A stretch of DNA of 43,984 nucleotides, taken from Desulfobacteraceae bacterium. Lineage in GTDB: Bacteria > Desulfobacterota > Desulfobacteria > Desulfobacterales > Desulfolunaceae. Numbering within the stretch: position 1 is the first letter of the stretch; each line of letters begins with the position of its first letter. Under the pieces are notes generated by a model. It had not been told where the DNA came from. It worked only from the letters and a program-made list of their open reading frames with translations, and ran no database searches. This document shows positions 1-8,217 of the stretch, in pieces. The DNA is taken from positions 1 through 43,984 of the forward strand of contig JABXKT010000020.1 of NCBI GenBank assembly GCA_013619155.1, written 5' to 3'. The position numbers and the translations under genes are program-made.

Positions 1-508
1 GTGCCTGTAACAGCAAGGGTCTGGGTTCGGAGGGCCATTCATATTTCCTTAATCTTATCCATCATTCATCTTGACTCACCCCAAGATCTTACCTTATTTC
101 AGTTAAAAAAGAGTCCCTTTAAAATAAGTGAAATTCAAAAATGGCAGAAGGGATTTTGATAATGAGTCAGCCTACGCCTCCGGCGGCCCTGCCGGAGGCT
201 AAACATTTGCCTAATTTGAAAGATCGAGTTTGATAAACAGCTCTCCTACCATGCGTTCTCAAGCGAATTTCGCTTTAAAGACGGGTGTGATTTGGCCCGG
301 GGAGCGGTAAAATTCACGTTGGCCTGTGTCTTGACAACAAAGCCCCAACACCTTATATCCCAGAATCACTTAGTAATTTTTTAGATCCGCATCTGGCAAA
401 CGAAAAGCGCTCATGCCGTGGGCTGTCCTAGCCAAATGTTAAGGGACGTGGCTTGGCCTTCTTTCCAAGTCCAGCCACAGTGACTGTCGCTAAAAAATAG
501 GAGTATGC
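1..508. other. Intergenic region with repeat fragment and hairpins
   Basis: No convincing gene is visible. The stretch is AT-rich up to about 170, then has a short perfect hairpin (gcctccggc at 176-184 pairing with gccggaggc at 191-199). Next comes a segment related to DNA at 3705-3772, so this is probably part of a dispersed intergenic repeat. An aggag ribosome site precedes the next gene at about 500. Confidence 0.6.
176..245 (+). repeat. Dispersed intergenic repeat fragment, copy 1
   Basis: This segment aligns by eye with 3705-3772 on the same strand. Both have a CCTGCCGG hairpin edge, then a GCCT(a/g)ATTTGAAAGA block, then TTGATAAACAG. The copies are diverged rather than identical. Neither lies in a gene. 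No transposase or terminal inverted repeat was seen, so the mobile nature is unproven. Confidence 0.5.
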
Positions 509-1492
509 ATGAAGCGAGTTGTGATCGTTCTTTTGATGTTGTTTTTATGGATGGGTACGGCAGGTGCCGTTGATACGGACGGGAAAGTCGCCCTGTTGGA
601 GTCTGCTGTGGAAGGGGATCAAAATGCCCAGTTCGAGTTGGCCGAGATCTATGCAGAAGAGGCCCAAGACTATGATTTTATTAACCCAGACATGACGCTT
701 TTGGGAAAAGCGGTCTACTGGTACGAAAAGGCCGCTGAAAAAGGACATAAACCATCACAGAGCGCCTTGCTGGATATCTATGATTTTCCCTACGAAGATA
801 AAAACCCGCAATGGCAAAAAAAGTGGTTTATCCTGACGAACACATTGGCCGATGAGGGCGATCGAAAAGCGCAGTTTATTCTGGGCAGGCATTACAGCTA
901 TAGAAACAACTGTGACACGGACCTCAAGCAATGCCTCGACAAATCAATTTATTGGTACTCCAAGGTGCTTAAAGGGCTTCCCCCAGAGCAATCCACTGTT
1001 TTTAAGCGTTTCGAAGTAACACCGGATACGGTCACCCGGCAATACATTGAAGTCTTGATCGCCCGCCTGAAGGCGAGAGACACGGACGCCGAAGAGAAAC
1101 AGGCAAAAATGGACCTTCTTTTCTCCAACGCCAAAGAAAGCGGCTCGATGAAAGCCGTCATTGAGCTGGGGGACACATGGTCCAACCCCTTCAACAACGA
1201 TCAAAACATCGAAATGGCCAAAAAGGCTTACAGATATGCCGCCGAAAAAAACAACCCCGAAGCCCAGATGAAATTTGCCGGCCTACTTTATCAGCATGCA
1301 GAGGATCGCTTTGATTATCAAGACGCCTATTTCTGGGCGATAGCCGCCACCATGGCAGAGATACCGAACGCTCCAGAGCTTCTTTCAAAAATTGAAAAAA
1401 AACTCCCGTCGGAACACTTACCGGCCATGAAGGCAGAGGCGAGAGAGGGGATGAAAAGGCTGAGGAGAGAGTCAGGGGAAGGGAAAAAATAA
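509..1492 (+). CDS. Secreted Sel1-repeat (TPR-like) protein
   Basis: The 327-residue product starts with a typical signal peptide: K-R, then a hydrophobic core over about residues 4-17, ending near AGA-V, so it is probably exported to the periplasm. The rest is helical repeats of the Sel1 type. Examples are NAQFELAEIYAEEA with AVYWYEKAAEKG (residues ~40-80), KAQFILGRHYSY with SIYWYSKVLKG (~118-155), and AYRYAAEKNNPEAQMKFAGL (~240-262). Sel1 repeats usually act as protein-interaction scaffolds. No catalytic domain is visible, so the partner is unknown. The start is supported by an aggag site about five bases upstream. The gene stands alone, with about 740 bases of non-coding DNA after it. Confidence 0.85.
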   Translation: MKRVVIVLLMLFLWMGTAGAVDTDGKVALLESAVEGDQNAQFELAEIYAEEAQDYDFINPDMTLLGKAVYWYEKAAEKGHKPSQSALLDIYDFPYEDKNPQWQKKWFILTNTLADEGDRKAQFILGRHYSYRNNCDTDLKQCLDKSIYWYSKVLKGLPPEQSTVFKRFEVTPDTVTRQYIEVLIARLKARDTDAEEKQAKMDLLFSNAKESGSMKAVIELGDTWSNPFNNDQNIEMAKKAYRYAAEKNNPEAQMKFAGLLYQHAEDRFDYQDAYFWAIAATMAEIPNAPELLSKIEKKLPSEHLPAMKAEAREGMKRLRRESGEGKK

Positions 1493-2232
1493 AATGGGCA
1501 AAAAAACGAGGCCTCGGGTAGACAAGGGCTGAGCCCCTGGATCCAAAGGTCTGCGAATGCCCTCACCCCATTCCTCGGGGTGAGGGCATTCGCAGACGGG
1601 CTTCGCCCCTAAATAACGGCGAAGCTGGCTCAACGTCCTTCGTGTAGACCGCTGGACGCTTCGTGTTCTTCGTGATTTTACACAAAAAGCGAGCCATGAA
1701 TTTTGCGACGACCTATACCGCCTCGTGCGTCACGCAAGAAATGGAATTCAGCATCGAGATCAGTCACTGATGAATATTCTTTTTACGCGCTTCATCTTAT
1801 TTTTTTCATATGAGACATTCCCTGAGCCTGCACCCGCAAATTAGGTGCCTTAATGCCCGGGGCAAATACCGCGACAAGGGCCCTGCCTTTTTGGAAACTT
1901 TCTTTGATTGATCCCCTCTGTGGACAGGCCCACCACCACCCCGGCTTTATCAAAGATTTCATCATCGGTGATTCTTGGTTCCAATCCAAAACCAAAACCA
2001 ATGATAAAATTCAGGTTTTCATTGAGTGAAACTTGGATAAAGGGGCTACATATTGGTTTCTTTTAAGCCCCCAAGTACAAACCTCATGTCATGCTATTAT
2101 TTAGAACTCGACAGGATTTACTGTCGCTTAAAATCAGCAAAAAAATACGACGAAATGGCTCAATGATAAAATAACATTCAAAAGCGGGCAATCCCTACAG
2201 CCATGACGGCGGGCAAAGCCCGCAGTGAGCGC
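1493..2232. other. Long intergenic region with a strong hairpin and a possible gene remnant
   Basis: No intact gene is supported over 740 bases. The region holds a perfect 21-bp inverted repeat (1549-1597) flanked by smaller hairpins. On the minus strand, 1850-2062 is open without a start codon and reads like a protein fragment (for example FIIGFGFGLEPRITDDEIFD), possibly the remnant of a lost gene. Near 2209-2223 gcgggc-aaa-gcccgc forms a short hairpin just downstream of the minus-strand deaminase gene, without a T-run. Confidence 0.5.
1549..1597. repeat. Perfect 21-bp inverted repeat
   Basis: The arms at 1549-1569 and 1577-1597 are exact reverse complements, separated by a 7-base loop (attcctc). 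Neither side has a T-run, so this is not an ordinary intrinsic terminator. It lies about 60 bases past the end of the Sel1-repeat gene. It could be a strong RNA hairpin, a protein-binding palindrome or a relic of a mobile element. Confidence 0.85.
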
Positions 2233-3543
2233 CTATAGACGCCCGACCTCTCTCGCGATCCGGCTCACCTCATCCATCACCGCCTTGATATCCATGGTGA
2301 GGAGGCCCCCATCTTTCACCACCTGCCTGCCATCCACGAAGACATCCCGGACGTCGGCACCGGTCGCCGCGTACACAAGGTTGGAGACAGGATTGTGGAC
2401 AGGGGTGAGGTGGGGCGTGTTCATATCTACCAAGATGATATCGGCACGTTTGCCGGGATGCAGGCTCCCAATACTACCGCCCAGGCCCAAGGCTTTGGCG
2501 CCCTCTACGGTGGCCATTTCCAGAACGGTCCAGGCATCCATCACCGATGGATCAAGGCTATAGGCCTTATGAAGCTTTGCGGCAAGATGCATCTCCCCAA
2601 AGAGATCGAGGTTGTTGTTGCTGGCCGAACCATCGGTCCCCAGCCCCACGTGGATCCCATGGTCCAGGAGACGCGGTACGGGAGAGACCCCCGAGGCGAG
2701 CTTGGTATTGCTCCCCGGATTGTGGGAGGCCATGGCTCCCCCCCGGGCCACCAGGTCGATATCCGACTCATCCATCCAGACGTTGTGGATCAAAAGGGTG
2801 GATTCATCGAGGAGGTGAAGATCGTCGAGGAGTTGATACGGGGAGATCCCGCGATCCTCTCGCATCGTCTGCACCTCATCTTGGGTCTCGGCGGTATGAA
2901 TCTGGAAGAGCACGCCAAGGCGTCGGCACGCCTCCTTGGCTCGGGTGAGGGTCTTCTCACCACAGGTAAAGGCGGAGTGGCAGAAGATCGACGGGGTGAT
3001 AAGCGGTGAGCGATGCTGCCACGCCTCGACAAATCGCACCGCCGTGGCGATATTCTCGAAAGGGTCGGGCACCCCCGGTGCCGGAAAATCGATGACCCCA
3101 TGCCCCAAAACCGCCCGCATCCCCGCGATCAGTACCGCCTCGGCCACCTCCTCCTCATAAAAATAGCCGTCACATACCGTAGTGGTACCGGACAACAGCA
3201 TCTCCGCACAGGAGAGAAGGGCTCCGGCCCGCACCGTGCCCGGGTTAATATAAGCGGCCTCGGCGGGAAAGATATGGTCATTCAGCCAGACAGAGAGGGA
3301 CATATCGTCTGCCAACCCCCGAAACAGAGACATGGGGGTGTGGCAATGGGTATTGACAAGGCCGGGCATCACCACACACCCCGTGGCATCCACCACCCGA
3401 TCCACCGTGGGAAGCGCCTCCCCCTCTTGGAATACCCCCCCTATGATACCGCCCTTCACCCACACCGCACCCCTCTCATACACCGTGCGGTGGGTCATGG
3501 GAATCACCCACCCACCTTTGATCAGCATCGTCTCTTCATTCAT
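2233..3543 (-). CDS. mtaD: 5-methylthioadenosine / S-adenosylhomocysteine deaminase family amidohydrolase
   Basis: This is a 436-residue amidohydrolase of the MTA/SAH deaminase type, which converts the adenine of these nucleosides to hypoxanthine with release of ammonia. Visible metal and active-site motifs in order are NTHCHTPMSLFRGLADD (HxH, about residue 65), the IHTAE motif (~220), HNVWMDESD (~250), and GTDGSASNNNLDLFGEM (~305). The N-terminal beta-rich segment (MLIKGGWVIPM) and C-terminal RADIILVDMNTPHL close the composite domain. Length matches the family. An aaggatgg ribosome site lies close to the start. The upstream neighbour on the same strand is a purine nucleoside phosphorylase, which would take the deaminated product, so the two probably act in one salvage route. 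Related adenosine or chlorohydrolase specificities cannot be excluded by sequence alone. Confidence 0.88.
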   Translation of the reverse strand: MNEETMLIKGGWVIPMTHRTVYERGAVWVKGGIIGGVFQEGEALPTVDRVVDATGCVVMPGLVNTHCHTPMSLFRGLADDMSLSVWLNDHIFPAEAAYINPGTVRAGALLSCAEMLLSGTTTVCDGYFYEEEVAEAVLIAGMRAVLGHGVIDFPAPGVPDPFENIATAVRFVEAWQHRSPLITPSIFCHSAFTCGEKTLTRAKEACRRLGVLFQIHTAETQDEVQTMREDRGISPYQLLDDLHLLDESTLLIHNVWMDESDIDLVARGGAMASHNPGSNTKLASGVSPVPRLLDHGIHVGLGTDGSASNNNLDLFGEMHLAAKLHKAYSLDPSVMDAWTVLEMATVEGAKALGLGGSIGSLHPGKRADIILVDMNTPHLTPVHNPVSNLVYAATGADVRDVFVDGRQVVKDGGLLTMDIKAVMDEVSRIAREVGRL

Positions 3544-3704
3544 GGTACCATCCTTTTCTCATCACTATTCAATTCAACGATTGCCGCTGTCACCCCTGCC
3601 AAAAGCCACGCCTTTACGAGGCGACGCGTTCCGGCTTTATGAAAACGGCGTAAAGAGGTCCCCCTGGCATACAGATCGATTTAAATCCCGTGGTAAAAAA
3701 GAGG

Positions 3705-3772
3705 CAACTCCCCCTGCCGGGGGTGCCAACCTTCTGCCTGATTTGAAAGAGTGGGCTTGATAAACAGATATT
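3705..3772 (+). repeat. Dispersed intergenic repeat fragment, copy 2
   Basis: This matches 176-245 on the same strand, including CTGCCGG, GCCTGATTTGAAAGA and TTGATAAACAG. It lies in the gap between the deaminase and phosphorylase genes. The alignment was made by eye and is imperfect. Confidence 0.5.
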
Positions 3773-3892
3773 TCGATTTAAACGAAGAATCACATATGCA
3801 ATCTGCGTTAGGGTATTTTTGCCTAAGTGGCGTCGCCACCCTGGCCGCCGGCCAGGCTCCTTTTTTAAGCCCACTTTCACCATAGAAGGCAC

Positions 3893-3962
3893 CCAACCTT
3901 TTGCCAATTTTTATGAGAGGCGCTTGCCAAACAGACGTTTATAGTGACCATGACGGGCCTTT
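3893..3962 (+). repeat. Dispersed repeat fragment, inverted relative to 38244-38309
   Basis: CCAACCTTTTGC, CCAAACAGA and CCATGACGGGC occur here in this order. The reverse complement of 38244-38309 has the same three blocks in the same order. The copy here carries extra bases between the first two blocks. Confidence 0.5.
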
Positions 3963-4011
3963 CTTCCCAAAGGCACAGCCAGATAGGTCCTGTCATACAG
4001 AGTCTTCCGGC

Positions 4012-4839
4012 TTACGCCCCCACCCGTCTCACCATCGCCTCCAGCAAGCGCTCCAGTCCAGGCCGCGCCCGTTCCGCTACGGACAGGACCTCCTCCATCG
4101 TCGCCCCATCGGGGCTTTCGGGATCATTCATATTGGTAATCATGGAGAGTCCCAGGATACGCATTCCCGCATGGTGGGCGGCGATGGTCTCCATAACCGT
4201 GGAGAACCCCACACAGTCCGCTCCCGAGCCTTTGAGCCAACGCATCTCGGCGGGGGTCTCCAGGCTGGGACCCTTCAACCCCGCGTAGACCCCCTCACAG
4301 ACGGCCAGCCCCATATCATGGGCGGTGGCCAGGGCGGCATCGGAGAGATCTCTATCATAGGTGTGAATCATGGCAGGAAAACGAAGGCCCCAGGCATCGA
4401 TATGGGCACCCACCAGGGGGTTCTCCCCAGTGAAGTTCAGGTGATCCCGGATCACCATAAGCCCCCCTTTGGGAAAGGAGAGGTTCAGGGCGCCCGAGGC
4501 GTTGGTGACAATCAGGGTATGAGCGCCCAGGGCCCGGGCCACCCGTATGGGCAGGGTCACCTCCATGGGGGAATACCCTTCGTAGAGATGAAAGCGCCCC
4601 TGCATCACCATCACCTTTATACCGGAAAGGTTCCCACAGAGGAGGGCCCCTTTATGGCTGGCCACGGTCGCCTCGGGAAACCCCGGGATATCCTTATATA
4701 GTAGAGAGACCTCCTCGGTGACAAACCCCGCGCAGTCCGAGAGGCCGGTTCCGGCCAAGATGAGGAGATCCGGTGAATGGGGCCAGGCAGCGCGTATGGA
4801 GGATACGGCCCATTCGATACGTGTGATATGCTCATTCAT
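4012..4839 (-). CDS. Purine nucleoside phosphorylase (trimeric PNP/MTAP family)
   Basis: This 275-residue cytoplasmic enzyme of the trimeric PNP family splits purine nucleosides with phosphate to give base and ribose-1-phosphate. Motifs in order are LILAGTGLSD (phosphate loop, residue ~27; GTG instead of the usual GSG), the GRFHLYEGY block (~82), TNASGALN (~112), a LKGPSLETPAEMR block (~188), and VGFSTVMETIAAHHAG followed by SMITNMND (~212-240). The Glu after STV and the Asn in ITNMND correspond to residues that give 6-oxopurine preference in the family, so hypoxanthine or guanine nucleosides are likely substrates. That fits its neighbour, an MTA/SAH deaminase making inosine-type products. 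An aagggag site supports the start. Methylthioinosine phosphorylase is an alternative specificity. Confidence 0.88.
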   Translation of the reverse strand: MNEHITRIEWAVSSIRAAWPHSPDLLILAGTGLSDCAGFVTEEVSLLYKDIPGFPEATVASHKGALLCGNLSGIKVMVMQGRFHLYEGYSPMEVTLPIRVARALGAHTLIVTNASGALNLSFPKGGLMVIRDHLNFTGENPLVGAHIDAWGLRFPAMIHTYDRDLSDAALATAHDMGLAVCEGVYAGLKGPSLETPAEMRWLKGSGADCVGFSTVMETIAAHHAGMRILGLSMITNMNDPESPDGATMEEVLSVAERARPGLERLLEAMVRRVGA

Positions 4840-5295
4840 AGGAAAGACTCCCTTTTCACCAAAAATCAGCCCGTGAAGGCCGATAAAACGAGGAATAAAT
4901 CACAAGGGTCTATTTTTTACCTTTCCCACTATCCCTTAGAGACCAAAGGGTTGTCAACCACATCCCATAAACTTTCCCATCTCTTTTTCTCATGGCACCG
5001 ATACCTATATGAACGTATCTATTTTCTATAGGAAACCGATTTTATCGATTTTATCCTTGAAAGGGTTGACCAATCGTGGTTGATTCTTATCTTCTTGAAA
5101 AACGTTCGGCTACCCAAAAGATCATGCGGTCGTAAAAAGTTAATAGATCAAGGCTACACTGGGAACAGAAGAACATTACAACGACGCCTCGTTGTGACAT
5201 CATGGAATTTCGAAATGTCGGCAGCACCCGGCTGCATGCATTCACGAACGCCGGGTGATTGCGAGGTCATACATAATGCTTAACGGGAGTTTACC
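4840..5295. other. Intergenic region between PNP and nifU (divergent promoters)
   Basis: This 456-base AT-rich gap separates two divergent transcription units and must hold both promoters. A TTGACC at 5066-5071 could be a -35 element for nifU, but no convincing -10 follows at normal spacing. A gggag ribosome site lies just before 5296. No IscR-like site was recognised with confidence. Confidence 0.5.
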
Positions 5296-6123
5296 ATGTG
5301 GGATTATACGGAAAAAGTAAGGGATCACTTTCTGAACCCCAGAAACGTTGGTGTGGTTGAAAATGCCAACGGCGTCGGCGAAGTGGGGTCCCTTTCCTGC
5401 GGAGATGCGCTAAAACTCACCATTCGCGTGAGTGATAATGATATCATTGAAGACGCTAAATTCCAGACCTTCGGATGTGCCAGCGCCATCGCCTCCTCTT
5501 CTGCCCTCACCGAAATGGTCAAGGGGCTGGACTTAAACGAAGCCGCCAAGATCACCAACGACGACATCGCCGAATTCCTCGGAGGCCTTCCCAAAGAGAA
5601 GATCCACTGTTCCGTTATGGGCCGTGACGGCCTGGAACGCGCCATCGCCGATTTCCGAGGCGAAGTGGTCAAGGAGACCCAAGGCAACGTGGTCTGCGAA
5701 TGCTTCGGCGTCACCGATCTCGAAATCGAACGGGCCGTCAAAGAGGACAATCTCACCACCATCGATGAGATCATCCATCACCTCAAGGCGGGCGGCGGTT
5801 GCGGCAAGTGCCATGATGACATCGAGGCGATCATCCACAGGGTTCGGGGCGAGGCGACCATGGAGATCATCAAGCCCGTACGCATGAGCAACATGCAGAA
5901 GATCAAGCTCATCGAAAGTACCTTAGAGCGTGAGATCAAACCCGCCCTCCAGAAAGACCGAGGCGATATCGAGCTGGTAGATGTGGTCGGCAACAAGGTC
6001 TATGTCCGTCTTCAGGGCTCCTGTGCCACCTGCAGCAAATCTCAGATCACCTTGAAGAACCATGTGGAAGCCAAACTCCGTGAGTTGGTCACCCAAGAGC
6101 TCATAGTGGAGGAGGTGAAGTAA
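5296..6123 (+). CDS. nifU: Fe-S cluster scaffold protein NifU (three-domain)
   Basis: This 275-residue modular NifU assembles Fe-S clusters from sulfur delivered by NifS. The N-terminal IscU-like domain carries the three scaffold cysteines and the partner Asp: C35-G-D37, C61 (FGCASAIASSSAL) and C105 (IHCSVMG). A central BFD-type [2Fe-2S] domain has C134-E-C136 and C169-G-K-C172. The C-terminal Nfu-like domain has C243-A-T-C246. All expected cysteines are present, and length is normal for a nif-type NifU. The stop overlaps the start of nifS by one base (TAATG), so the two are translationally coupled. No nitrogenase genes are in the window. In anaerobes this pair often serves as the general cluster-assembly system, and that is the likely role here. 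Confidence 0.96.
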   Translation: MWDYTEKVRDHFLNPRNVGVVENANGVGEVGSLSCGDALKLTIRVSDNDIIEDAKFQTFGCASAIASSSALTEMVKGLDLNEAAKITNDDIAEFLGGLPKEKIHCSVMGRDGLERAIADFRGEVVKETQGNVVCECFGVTDLEIERAVKEDNLTTIDEIIHHLKAGGGCGKCHDDIEAIIHRVRGEATMEIIKPVRMSNMQKIKLIESTLEREIKPALQKDRGDIELVDVVGNKVYVRLQGSCATCSKSQITLKNHVEAKLRELVTQELIVEEVK

Positions 6124-7301
6124 TGCGTACTATCTATCTCGACAACAACGCCACTACCCGCATCGCCGATGAAGTCTTGGAAGAGATGATCCCGGCCCTT
6201 ACAAATCTCTACGGAAACCCCTCGAGCATGCACCACAAAGGTGCCGAAGCCGGAGCCCCCCTGGCCCTGGCCCGGGAGCGTGTGGCCAGCCTTCTGGGCG
6301 CCCTGCCCGAAGAGATTCTCTTCACCAGTTGCGGCACCGAGAGCGACTCCACCGCCATCCATGCGGCCCTCATCGCCAATCCGGATAAAAAACACATCAT
6401 CACCACCATGGTGGAGCATCCCGCAGTCAAAACATACTGCGAAGACCTGGAGAAGAAGGGGTACCGTGTCACCTACGTCCCCGTAGACCGTAAAGGGCGC
6501 ATCGACTTAAATACCCTCTACGCGAATCTCTCCAAGGATACGGCCATCGTCAGCGTCATGTGGGCCAATAACGAGAGCGGTACCATCTTCCCCGTGGAGG
6601 AGATCGCCAAGAAGGTGAAGGCCGCCGGCGCCGTCTTCCACACCGATGCCGTCCAGGCCGTCGGCAAGGTCGACATCAACCTCGCCGACTCCGCCATCGA
6701 CATGCTCTCCCTCTCCGGCCACAAACTCCACGCCCCCAAGGGTGTGGGTGCCCTCTATATTCGCAAAGGCACCCGTTTTGCCCCCTTCCTCATGGGTGGC
6801 CACCAGGAGATGGGACGCCGTGCCGGCACCGAGAACCACTCCTCCATCATCGCCCTGGGCCGTGCCTGCACCTTAGCCGCCGAGAAGATGGATGAAGAGA
6901 ACACCCGGGTCAAGGACCTCCGAGATCGCCTGGAAAAAAGCCTCTTAGAGTCCATCCCCAACAGCTTCGTCAACGGAGACCTGGAAAATCGTCTGCCCAA
7001 CACCTGCAGCATTAGCTTCGAGTATGTAGAGGGCGAATCGATTCTTCTCATGATGAACGAATTCGGCATCTGTGCCTCTTCGGGATCCGCCTGCACCTCG
7101 GGCTCCCTGGAACCCTCCCACGTGCTGCGCGCCATGGGCATCCCCTTTACCGCGGCCCACGGCACCATTCGTTTCTCCCTCTCCATCGATAACACCGATG
7201 AGGATATCGACACCGTCATCGAGTGCCTGCCCGGCATTATCCACACCTTACGCCAGATGTCCCCCTTCTGGGCAGAGGCCATGGCCGCCCAGGGTAAGTA
7301 A
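6123..7301 (+). CDS. nifS: Cysteine desulfurase NifS
   Basis: This 392-residue PLP enzyme takes sulfur from cysteine, leaving alanine, and passes it to NifU. Visible features are the N-terminal YLDNNATTRI motif, SLSGHKLHAPKG with the PLP lysine (residue ~202), and GSACTSGSLEPSHVL with the catalytic cysteine (~325). The short loop around this Cys, SSGSACTSG, is typical of the NifS/IscS group I enzymes. It overlaps nifU by one base and ends just before a strong terminator, so nifUS form a complete two-gene operon. Confidence 0.96.
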   Translation: MRTIYLDNNATTRIADEVLEEMIPALTNLYGNPSSMHHKGAEAGAPLALARERVASLLGALPEEILFTSCGTESDSTAIHAALIANPDKKHIITTMVEHPAVKTYCEDLEKKGYRVTYVPVDRKGRIDLNTLYANLSKDTAIVSVMWANNESGTIFPVEEIAKKVKAAGAVFHTDAVQAVGKVDINLADSAIDMLSLSGHKLHAPKGVGALYIRKGTRFAPFLMGGHQEMGRRAGTENHSSIIALGRACTLAAEKMDEENTRVKDLRDRLEKSLLESIPNSFVNGDLENRLPNTCSISFEYVEGESILLMMNEFGICASSGSACTSGSLEPSHVLRAMGIPFTAAHGTIRFSLSIDNTDEDIDTVIECLPGIIHTLRQMSPFWAEAMAAQGK

Positions 7302-7334
7302 AACAAAGACTCTCCCAGGAGAGATTCCCATCCA

Positions 7335-7378
7335 TAAAAAAACCGCCCCCCGATGAAATCAGGGGGCGGTTTTTTTTA
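7335..7378 (+). terminator. Intrinsic terminator of nifUS
   Basis: aaccgccccc (7341-7350) pairs with gggggcggtt (7362-7371) around a short loop and is followed by an uninterrupted T-run. A-rich bases precede the stem, so it may also work in the other direction. Confidence 0.9.
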
Positions 7379-7595
7379 TCAATAGACAGCTATAACTGCG
7401 CTTTGCACCTATAGAATTATTTTTCAGCGAATATAAAGATCCGAAGGTCCTTAAGCATAGCCCCACCTGGGATCCAAGGGCTCAACCCGTGGCCGTCGGA
7501 TACTTTTTTCGGCACGCTGAATAGTTACCCGTTTTTTTTTATACATCCCATGGACCCGAACCTATTGGAGGGGCCAAAAACGGGGACGTCCAAAA

Positions 7596-7784
7596 TCAGA
7601 TCAGGGTCGTGTGGGAAAGATCGACAACCTTAAGGGGCTTGTGCGTGCTTCGCCATCTTCCGGCCCGCTGCCACTGCTCCCGTTTCTCCTCTTTCTTCCG
7701 ACGTTCTCCATTGGGCCATGGGGAGGCATCGTTCTGACGCCTGTCCTGACATGAGCGATTGACCAATTCTCGTTTATTCTTCAT
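7596..7784 (-). CDS. Small highly charged hypothetical protein
   Basis: This 62-residue, strongly basic protein (GERRKKEEKREQWQRAGRW core) has no recognised family, signal peptide or membrane segment. Two things support it being real. A GAGGGG ribosome site lies six bases before the ATG, and the start overlaps the stop of the upstream ORF by four bases (ATGA), the usual sign of translational coupling. It may bind nucleic acid or a membrane partner, but that is only a guess from charge. Confidence 0.5.
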   Translation of the reverse strand: MKNKRELVNRSCQDRRQNDASPWPNGERRKKEEKREQWQRAGRWRSTHKPLKVVDLSHTTLI

Positions 7785-8017
7785 CGAATCCCCTCGCCTG
7801 ACCGCCAGCCGCCGGGTCTTCTCCCGGTCTCTTCTGTGGACAGATACATGGATAAAAAGATGCCGGTGAAGGGGGCCAGCCCGACTAAAAAAAGGGACGG
7901 TCCGAGATAGAATAGAGAGGGTATGTAGGGAGGTTCAGAATATGGGGCCCGGAACGCAGGCGATGCCTGTGACCCATTCACCTGTCCCATAATACGCGGA
8001 CGGCACACCCATGTCAA
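7781..8017 (-). CDS. Possible small membrane protein, coupled to the next ORF
   Basis: This is an open frame of up to 78 residues with one clear hydrophobic segment (YLGPSLFLVGLAPFTGIFL, about residues 42-60) and a basic tail (TEETGRRPGGWR). Its stop overlaps the start of the following charged ORF by four bases. No good ribosome site is seen before either Met1 or Met10, so the start is uncertain and the protein could be shorter. I do not recognise it. Confidence 0.35.
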   Translation of the reverse strand: MTWVCRPRIMGQVNGSQASPAFRAPYSEPPYIPSLFYLGPSLFLVGLAPFTGIFLSMYLSTEETGRRPGGWRSGEGIR

Positions 8018-8217
8018 AGGGAGACGGAAAGGTAAGATCTAAGGCGGGGACTCACCGCTCTTTTTTTATATTTAGGCCGCGATACCTCCTTATTTTTTTT
8101 GTAACCCTTTCGCCCCCATCACCTCTCTACCCCCCATGCACGAAGGAAATCGCCCCAAGAAAAAGGGGCGAGAGGACCCAATTTTGACCGCACCCAGATT
8201 CTCGTTTAAGGAGCCCC
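8018..8217. promoter_or_regulatory. Short divergent intergenic region
   Basis: This must contain the promoter of the Fe-S protein gene, whose aaggag ribosome site is at about 8208-8213. Runs of T at 8058-8066 and 8092-8100 are visible. No clear -35/-10 pair was identified. Confidence 0.3.

Larger units (their letters stand above)
3544..4011. other. Repeat-rich spacer between two salvage genes
   Basis: This 468-base gap has no supported gene. It contains two segments related to repeats elsewhere (3705-3772 and 3893-3962) and a palindromic stretch, agtggcgtcgccaccctgg, near 3829, resembling gaagcggcgttgccgcccct near 38202. It therefore looks like a composite of degraded intergenic repeats inserted between the phosphorylase and deaminase genes. 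Confidence 0.6.

Noticed and set aside
3901..4701. Plus-strand open frame of 266 codons over the PNP gene
   Set aside because: Antisense to a well-conserved phosphorylase; no family features.
5080..5283. 67-codon plus-strand frame before nifU
   Set aside because: No ribosome site, no recognisable features, in the expected promoter region.
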